64,000 bases of DNA from an uncultured Acetatifactor sp. (GTDB lineage Bacteria; Bacillota; Clostridia; Lachnospirales; Lachnospiraceae). Below the pieces are notes generated by a model. That model had not been told where the DNA came from. It saw only the letters and a list, made by a program, of their open reading frames with translations, and did not search any database. Shown in pieces: positions 58,632-64,000 of the stretch (the stretch's first letter is position 1; every line of letters begins with the position of its first letter). The DNA lies in contig CANQEV010000003.1 in assembly GCA_947595925.1 (NCBI GenBank), positions 23,187 through 87,186 of the forward strand, written 5' to 3'. The position numbers and the translations under genes were made by a program.

Positions 58632-60935
58632 CTACCCCTCCTGTAGCCGTTCCATATCTGCAAGATACCGCTCGATCGCCTGTTTCGCGGCCGCAGTCTG
58701 TTTCAGAAGATCTTCGTGATAACGCCTCACATACTCCAGATCTCCCTCCCGGCTGTGCTTTTCCAGATCAAACGCCCTTTCGCTGGCCGCCGCAGCGCCG
58801 GCGATCCGCAGTTCGTTTTTCATGGCGTGCACTGTAATTTCATAATTCTTCAAATCTTCTGCTTTCAGATATTCCTGAAGTTTCCACTCGTTTTCCTCGG
58901 ATTCCTGCAGGCAGAGCCTCAGAATGTCCAGATAGCCCTCTTCATCGCCGCCGGAACACTCCAAACCGGCGTATGGATCGAATACCTCCCGATCCGGCAT
59001 CTGCCGTGCCGCCCCGGGATCTTCGGTTTTCCTGGAATTCTCTTCCATTCGGTCCCCGTTTCCGTAAGACGGCTCTTTGTTCCCTACGGGATCTTTCCGA
59101 CCTTCCTTGCCTTCCGCCGCACCCTTCCCCCAGGCAGCGCGTTCCTCCTTACAAAGATACGCGAAGAGATATTTTTTCAGACAGGTCTCCAGTTCCCCCA
59201 GATTGATCGGCTTGGAAATATACTCCATAAAGCCCAGATCCATATACATCCTTTTTGCATTCTGCGTGGCGTTTGCCGTCAGCGCCACCACCGGCGTGTC
59301 AAAGCCCGGCTTCTCCCGAAGCCGCCGCAATACCTCCACGCCGTCCATCTTTGGCATCATGTGGTCCAGCAGGATCAGATCATACTTTTTATTCTCCACC
59401 CGTTCCAGGCACTCCTCGCCGCTGGGGACACACTCCACAGACATCTTATACAGCGCCAACAGACCTTTCGCCACTTTCAGATTCACAACGCTGTCATCCA
59501 CCACCAACACCCGTGCCCCAGGAAATGTCAGATTTGTCTCAAAGGGCTTCACCGCATTCTGCGCCGCCGCTTTCGCCTGATTTTTCATCTCCCCGTAGGT
59601 CGGTTTCTCCTCGACAATCCTCTGGGTCAGCGTGATCGTAAAAGAACTTCCCTTCCCCCACTCGCTCTCCACGGAGATCGTTCCGCCCATCATATCCAGC
59701 AGTCCCTTGGTAATACTCAGTCCAAGTCCTGTGCCCTCGATCTTCCGGTTCTCGGTGAGCTCCATACGCTCAAACCGGGTAAAGATCTTTTCCAGGTTCT
59801 CCTTCCGGATCCCCTGACCGGTATCGGAAACCACGATCACCAGAACCGCGTCGTCCCCCAGCTTTTTCCAGCCGATCTTCAGGCAGATCCTGCCCTGATC
59901 CGTATATTTCACCGCATTTCCAAGGATATTCAGCAGAATCTGCCGGATTCTCATAGCGTCGCCGTATAAAGTGTTCGGAATATTGTCGTCCACTTCCTGC
60001 ACAAACTCAATGGGCTTATTGTTCACGCGGAACCGTATGACTGTGGAGACATCATAGATCAGGGTCGAAAGCTGGTACTTCGCCTCGACGATCTCCAGCT
60101 TGCCGGACTCTATCTTAGAAAAATCAAGAATATCATTGATGATCACAAGCAGATTGTTGCTGGAAGTCAACACATCCTCCAGGTTCCCCCTCACGCTCTC
60201 CGGCATGTCCTCCCGCAGCGCGATCCGCGTAAGTCCGATGATCGCGTTCATGGGCGTGCGGATCTCATGGGACATATTCGCGAGAAATTCCGACTTCGCA
60301 ATGTTCGCTTTCTCCGCCTCTACCTTAAGGACCTCCAGCCGTTCCCTCTGCTCCTCGTTCTTCTTAATTTCCTTTTCATACACCCTGTCCTTAAATTTCG
60401 TGATCACGCCCAGGGAAAACGCGGCAAATATCAGACTTTGCCAGACGTCAAAATAAGGCATCGTACCGGTTGAGGCGGTCGACTTTCTGATGTACCCCAG
60501 ATAATCCAGCACCATCACACCACTGTACAGAAGGACCTCCGTGACCAAAAACACTGTCAGTACCTTCCCGTCCAGCAGGATAAAAGTGATCACAATAGCC
60601 AGCACAAACCAGATCGGCACACCGCTCCGCATGCCTCCCCCCAGAACAAAGGTCAATGGAAACCCCACCACTGCAACGCCAAAACAAAGGATCCGGCTGG
60701 CCTGAATCAGCAGATGCTTTTTGTTCGCCAGCCAAAGACAGACGCCGCAGCAGGCGATCTGAGAGCAGGATATCACAAGCGTGATCAGATACCAGCCCGA
60801 CGCAATCGTAGCGACGCCGGAAATCAATCCCGCAAGGATCCCCGTAAGCGCAATCCAGTTAAACAGGAGATTCCGAATGGACAATTCCGGATTCAGAAAA
60901 TATTTCAACGTCTTTTGATACAATCTTCTGCACAT
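58632..60935 (-). CDS. Hybrid sensor histidine kinase
   Basis: 767 aa. Five to six membrane helices (25-180), a short coiled coil, HisKA with His223 in MSHEIRTPMN, HATPase (NILGNAVKYTDQG, DTGQGI, GTGLGLSITKGLL), a receiver domain (VLVVDDSVVN, ILLDHMMPKMDG, phosphorylated Asp in LLDHM), a linker, and a C-terminal helical Hpt-like domain with His in TVHAMKNELRIAG. A complete phosphorelay in one protein. With the HD-GYP gene directly downstream it likely couples an outside signal to c-di-GMP turnover. Confidence 0.9.
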   Translation of the reverse strand: MCRRLYQKTLKYFLNPELSIRNLLFNWIALTGILAGLISGVATIASGWYLITLVISCSQIACCGVCLWLANKKHLLIQASRILCFGVAVVGFPLTFVLGGGMRSGVPIWFVLAIVITFILLDGKVLTVFLVTEVLLYSGVMVLDYLGYIRKSTASTGTMPYFDVWQSLIFAAFSLGVITKFKDRVYEKEIKKNEEQRERLEVLKVEAEKANIAKSEFLANMSHEIRTPMNAIIGLTRIALREDMPESVRGNLEDVLTSSNNLLVIINDILDFSKIESGKLEIVEAKYQLSTLIYDVSTVIRFRVNNKPIEFVQEVDDNIPNTLYGDAMRIRQILLNILGNAVKYTDQGRICLKIGWKKLGDDAVLVIVVSDTGQGIRKENLEKIFTRFERMELTENRKIEGTGLGLSITKGLLDMMGGTISVESEWGKGSSFTITLTQRIVEEKPTYGEMKNQAKAAAQNAVKPFETNLTFPGARVLVVDDSVVNLKVAKGLLALYKMSVECVPSGEECLERVENKKYDLILLDHMMPKMDGVEVLRRLREKPGFDTPVVALTANATQNAKRMYMDLGFMEYISKPINLGELETCLKKYLFAYLCKEERAAWGKGAAEGKEGRKDPVGNKEPSYGNGDRMEENSRKTEDPGAARQMPDREVFDPYAGLECSGGDEEGYLDILRLCLQESEENEWKLQEYLKAEDLKNYEITVHAMKNELRIAGAAAASERAFDLEKHSREGDLEYVRRYHEDLLKQTAAAKQAIERYLADMERLQEG

Positions 60936-61084
60936 ATCGTCGTAGTACCTTTCATCCCTAAAAGCAGCCGAGGGCTCCGCCTGAACCGAAAGCCGGAGGA
61001 CCTGCTTTTCTCCGTCGATATGTTCAGTTTATCACAGGATATTCCATTTCACAACATTTGTTTTCCGTAAGTTTCTCTCAAGCC

Positions 61085-61164
61085 AGATATAGCTTAATTC
61101 AGCCCACGCCATTCTGAAAAACCATAAAGTGGTTTTGCGAATGACATGGGCCGAATTGATATCT
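61085..61164. repeat. 80-bp imperfect palindrome
   Basis: Outer arms AGATAT/ATATCT and inner arms AATTCAGCCCA.../...TGGGCCGAATT continue to AACCA-TAAAG-TGGTT. About 75 percent of the bases pair with one shift. No coding content. It lies in the 256-bp gap between the trpB-like gene and the kinase. Confidence 0.7.
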
Positions 61165-61191
61165 GTCACAGTCAGAAAAAACAGTTATTCT

Positions 61192-62580
61192 CTAAAACTC
61201 ATTTCCGGGAAATTTAGGGATTCCCGCAAAACCCTTTTCCAGATCCGCGTCCGTAGGGATCGAGTCGCTCATCTCGCCGTTGTTAAAGCGCTCATAGGCC
61301 ACCATATCGAAATAACCCGTTCCCGTAAGGCCGAACAGGATGGTCTTCTCCTCGCCAGTCTCCTTGCACTTCAGCGCTTCGTCCATAGCCGCCTTGATGG
61401 CATGGGCGCTCTCCGGTGCGGGAAGGATGCCCTCCACCCTGGCAAATTCCTGGGCCGCCTGGAACACAGAGGTCTGCTCCACGCTGACCGCTTCCATATA
61501 TCCATCGTGATAGAGCTGGGAGAGGACGGAGCTCATGCCGTGATAGCGCAGTCCTCCCGCATGGTTGGCGGAGGGAATAAAGCCGCTTCCCAGAGTGTAC
61601 ATCTTTGCCAGAGGACAGATCTTTCCGGTATCGCAGAAGTCGTAGGCGAACTTTCCTCTGGTAAAGCTGGGACAGGAAGCGGGCTCCACGGCGATAAAGC
61701 GGTAATCCGCCTCTCCCCGAAGCTTCTGACCCATAAACGGCGAGATCAGGCCGCCCAGATTAGAGCCGCCGCCCGCGCAGCCGATGATCACGTCGGGCTT
61801 GATTCCATATTTATCCATGGCGGCCTTCGTCTCCAGACCGATGACCGACTGATGCAGAAGCACCTGATTCAGTACGGAACCCAGCACATAACGATAGCCC
61901 TCCTGGGTAGTGGCAGCCTCCACCGCCTCGGAGATCGCACAGCCCAGACTGCCCGTGGTCCCCGGGAACTCCTCCAGCATCTTGCGGCCCACAGCAGTCT
62001 TTTCAGAGGGGGAGGGCGTCACATTCGCCCCGTAAGTCCTCATCACCTCGCGGCGGAAAGGCTTCTGCTCATAGGAACACTTTACCATGAACACCTGACA
62101 GTCCAGGCCCAGATATGCGCATGCCATGGAGAGCGCCGTCCCCCACTGCCCCGCTCCAGTCTCCGTGGTCACGCCCTTCAGTCCCTGCTTTTTCGCGTAA
62201 TACGCCTGGGCGATGGCGGAATTCAGCTTATGACTGCCGCTGGTATTGTTGCCCTCAAATTTATAGTAGATCTTGGCGGGTGTCTGCAATTTTTTCTCCA
62301 GGCAGTAAGCCCGGACCAACGGGGAAGGACGGTACATCTTATAAAATTCCCGGATCTCTTCAGGGATCTCGAAATAGGCCGTAGTATCGTCCAGCTCCTG
62401 CTTGCAGAGCTCCGTGCAGAACACTCCGCTGAGCTCCTCCACGGTCATGGGCTTTAAGGTGCCGGGATTCAGCAGGGGCGCGGGCTTGTTCTTCATATCA
62501 GCGCGCACATTGTACCAGCTGTCGGGCATCTCCTTCTCTTCCAGGTAGATCTTATAGGGGATCTTTCTATCCTCTCCCAT
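61192..62580 (-). CDS. trpB: TrpB2-type tryptophan synthase beta-like enzyme
   Basis: 462 aa, longer than TrpB1 and with the features of the TrpB2 class. PLP Lys in NNTSGSHKLNSAIAQ, glycine-rich phosphate loop CAGGGSNLGG, and the TETGAGQWGTALS helix. It joins indole and serine to tryptophan, with no partner trpA beside it; TrpB2 often works alone, salvaging indole. Its promoter lies at 62648-62676. Confidence 0.9.
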   Translation of the reverse strand: MGEDRKIPYKIYLEEKEMPDSWYNVRADMKNKPAPLLNPGTLKPMTVEELSGVFCTELCKQELDDTTAYFEIPEEIREFYKMYRPSPLVRAYCLEKKLQTPAKIYYKFEGNNTSGSHKLNSAIAQAYYAKKQGLKGVTTETGAGQWGTALSMACAYLGLDCQVFMVKCSYEQKPFRREVMRTYGANVTPSPSEKTAVGRKMLEEFPGTTGSLGCAISEAVEAATTQEGYRYVLGSVLNQVLLHQSVIGLETKAAMDKYGIKPDVIIGCAGGGSNLGGLISPFMGQKLRGEADYRFIAVEPASCPSFTRGKFAYDFCDTGKICPLAKMYTLGSGFIPSANHAGGLRYHGMSSVLSQLYHDGYMEAVSVEQTSVFQAAQEFARVEGILPAPESAHAIKAAMDEALKCKETGEEKTILFGLTGTGYFDMVAYERFNNGEMSDSIPTDADLEKGFAGIPKFPGNEF

Positions 62581-62647
62581 CGCATATCCTCCATTTTCAC
62601 TATAAATCTTCCGCAGCGGCTTCTCCTTCGAAACACGCTACTTTATC

Positions 62648-62676
62648 AGCTTAGTGGTTTACCGGGCGAAAGTCAA
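62648..62676 (-). promoter_or_regulatory. Promoter of trpB-like gene
   Basis: Minus strand TTGACT (62671-62676), 17-bp spacer, TAAGCT (62648-62653). Confidence 0.55.
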
Positions 62677-62721
62677 GCGTTTTTTGGCGGCGCAAGGCGC
62701 GCTGCGGAGCGCTTTGCCCTT

Positions 62722-63543
62722 TCAACCGCACCCTTGACCGTACACCGCCGACTTATCTCTCGCCACTGTCAAGATCAAATGCGGCAATATGTTGTTCCTG
62801 CCTTCATCATATTTCCTTTGCTGTTCTTCCGTTCTTCCTACAAGCGCAGCGCCGGTTGCCGAATTATCAGAAACGACCAGCAATGCAATGCTTGGGATCT
62901 CCAACAGGTCAGCCATAAGATAAAACGAACTGGTCTCCATTTCTATCAGATCTGTATGAAATTCTTTTATCTCATCCAAATGATAATATTCAAGAGCAAT
63001 GGAAGCCGTGCAGAAAACAGGGGCTTTCTTGACCACACAGCCATTTTTCTTTCCAAGGGAGATCACATGGTCGACATATTTCATATCAGGAGTCACCTTT
63101 TCAAATGGCACATAGTCTTTGATGGATTCTTTCAGATATATATTTGCATATCCTCCGGAGATAGAATACTCAGGGGTACATATGTCGCCAAGGTCAAAGC
63201 GATCATTCAATGCGCCCACCGCTCCGATAAAAACCATCCTCTTGAAGTTCAGTTCCGCGCAAAGGGCAATATGGTCAATACAATTGGCATCGGAGGAACC
63301 AATTTTGATCCACGCTATTCTCATACCGTCTTTTTCGACAAGATAGCCGGCAATATATGCGCCTTCCTTAAGTGTTGTCACGCTGCAATACTGATCCATT
63401 TTCAGCTTGTATGGCGTAAAACTTGGCGCAACTACCAAAGCATCATATTCTGTCTCTTTTCTCAGCCCAAAGGCCTGAAACGCCATATCTTCCGAGTTAT
63501 AGCGGTGAAATTTTTCCATGATCTTTTTCATTTTTTCTTGCAT
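62722..63543 (-). CDS. Nucleoside-phosphorylase-like protein
   Basis: 273 aa from ATG 63543 behind TGGAG (the frame opens at 63615). PNP/UDP phosphorylase fold: IGSSDANCIDHIALCAELNF, FIGAVGALNDRFDLGDIC, LIEMETSSFY with the substrate Glu, and LLVVSDNSATG. It should cleave a purine or related nucleoside with phosphate. The subfamily has the more divergent N-terminal 45 residues, so the substrate is uncertain. The last base of its frame precedes the trpB promoter by about 45 bp. Confidence 0.8.
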   Translation of the reverse strand: MQEKMKKIMEKFHRYNSEDMAFQAFGLRKETEYDALVVAPSFTPYKLKMDQYCSVTTLKEGAYIAGYLVEKDGMRIAWIKIGSSDANCIDHIALCAELNFKRMVFIGAVGALNDRFDLGDICTPEYSISGGYANIYLKESIKDYVPFEKVTPDMKYVDHVISLGKKNGCVVKKAPVFCTASIALEYYHLDEIKEFHTDLIEMETSSFYLMADLLEIPSIALLVVSDNSATGAALVGRTEEQQRKYDEGRNNILPHLILTVARDKSAVYGQGCG

Positions 63544-63706
63544 GATCTTTTCTCCAGATTTTGTTCTTTCAGGCCGCCGCCCACTTGTTAGATATTGCCC
63601 CTGATCATAACACAAGCAGCATTAAATTTATGCCCGCGACAGATGCTTTCCTGCACGCGCTGAAAAGGCGATTCAACATATCAAGAAAATAAATCAGATT
63701 GCTATG

Positions 63707-64000
63707 TCAAATATTTTTCTCAAACTCCTCCAGTGAATTTGTTCTCGCCGCAAGCTTCAACAGTTTCCCCAAAACCTCAAGGTCCGTAATACCGCAGATC
63801 TTCTCCCGCATTTTCTCAGAGACAGGCCCTAATTCCCCCAATAGTTCCAAGATATCTTCGGCTTTTCCTTCCGCTTTTCCTTCCGCTTTTCCTTCCGCTT
63901 TTCCTTCCGCTTTTCCACGCTCAATCCCGTCCTCCACGCCTTCCTCATACCTCACCGCCAGGGCGTCCTCCATGTTGAACTGCGTAAATAACATATTCTC
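63707..64000 (-). CDS. C-terminus of Rpn-like nuclease/transposase-family protein
   Basis: The frame is open at the right edge, so the N-terminal catalytic part lies outside the window. The visible 97 residues include MEDALAVRYEEGVEDGIERG, a run of four GKAE units coded by 12-bp repeats, and a helical tail. This is the usual C-terminal end of Rpn/PD-(D/E)XK proteins (recombination-promoting nuclease). The repeat number may vary by slippage. Confidence 0.55.
   Translation of the reverse strand, partial: ENMLFTQFNMEDALAVRYEEGVEDGIERGKAEGKAEGKAEGKAEGKAEDILELLGELGPVSEKMREKICGITDLEVLGKLLKLAARTNSLEEFEKNI

Overview
The window looks like chromosome from an endospore-forming member of the Clostridia, most likely Lachnospiraceae. 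The support is a spoIIAA-spoIIAB-sigF operon, spoVA genes, a T-box valS, a collagen-like spore-surface protein, GH94 and GH51 sugar enzymes, and a large set of c-di-GMP proteins. This is inferred from gene content only.

Layout. 1-~9900 is the right-hand part of a prophage or phage-like integrative element. A tyrosine integrase (8599-9882) lies next to the chromosome. A two-repressor switch with five CACN5GTG operators (5849-6179) separates a rightward lysogeny side from a leftward early operon. The rightward side holds an S24 repressor, an exported protein, a DnaA-box cluster, a NYN protein preceded by a structured RNA, and the integrase. The leftward side holds a Cro-like regulator, small proteins, two tandem Tad2-like (DUF2829) proteins, HTH proteins, an HUH-type Rep, an RNase H-like protein, a PcfK/AcrIIA9-like protein and PcfJ, which is cut by the window start. 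Three candidate small or structured RNAs lie in this element (2973-3040, 7551-7631, 8461-8578).

10225-20900 is housekeeping: a CYTH protein, malQ, two paralogous membrane GGDEF proteins, a Ca/Na-type antiporter behind a yybP-ykoY-like riboswitch, five tRNAs, a MATE pump and a sodium:solute symporter. 21270-23966 is an AT-richer, probably transferred cassette: an XRE-TPR (RRNPP-like) regulator, a 28-codon hydrophobic peptide ORF and an ABC exporter. After the collagen-like gene comes a three-gene DarTG toxin-antitoxin operon (25855-27981) behind a consensus promoter. A MarR-controlled heterodimeric ABC exporter follows (28197-32337), then two SDR enzymes.

34601-39611 is the sporulation block (spoVAC, spoVAB, spoVAA, a GH25 protein, sigF, spoIIAB, spoIIAA), with an unusual tandem-repeat insertion between spoIIAA and spoIIAB. 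39733-45706 holds a TPR protein, an unlisted 49-aa gene, folC, and valS with its T-box. 45727-60935 mixes sugar enzymes (GH51, GH94) with signalling proteins: a PBP1-like-GGDEF fusion, two HD-GYP proteins with degenerate GGDEF domains, and a hybrid histidine kinase. A MocR regulator divergent from an ECF S component lies among them. The window ends with a TrpB2-type enzyme, a nucleoside-phosphorylase-like protein and a truncated Rpn-like protein.

The least described parts are the RRNPP-peptide-ABC cassette, the small RNAs and anti-defence-like proteins of the phage-like element, the DarTG operon, and the repeat ORF in the spoIIA operon.
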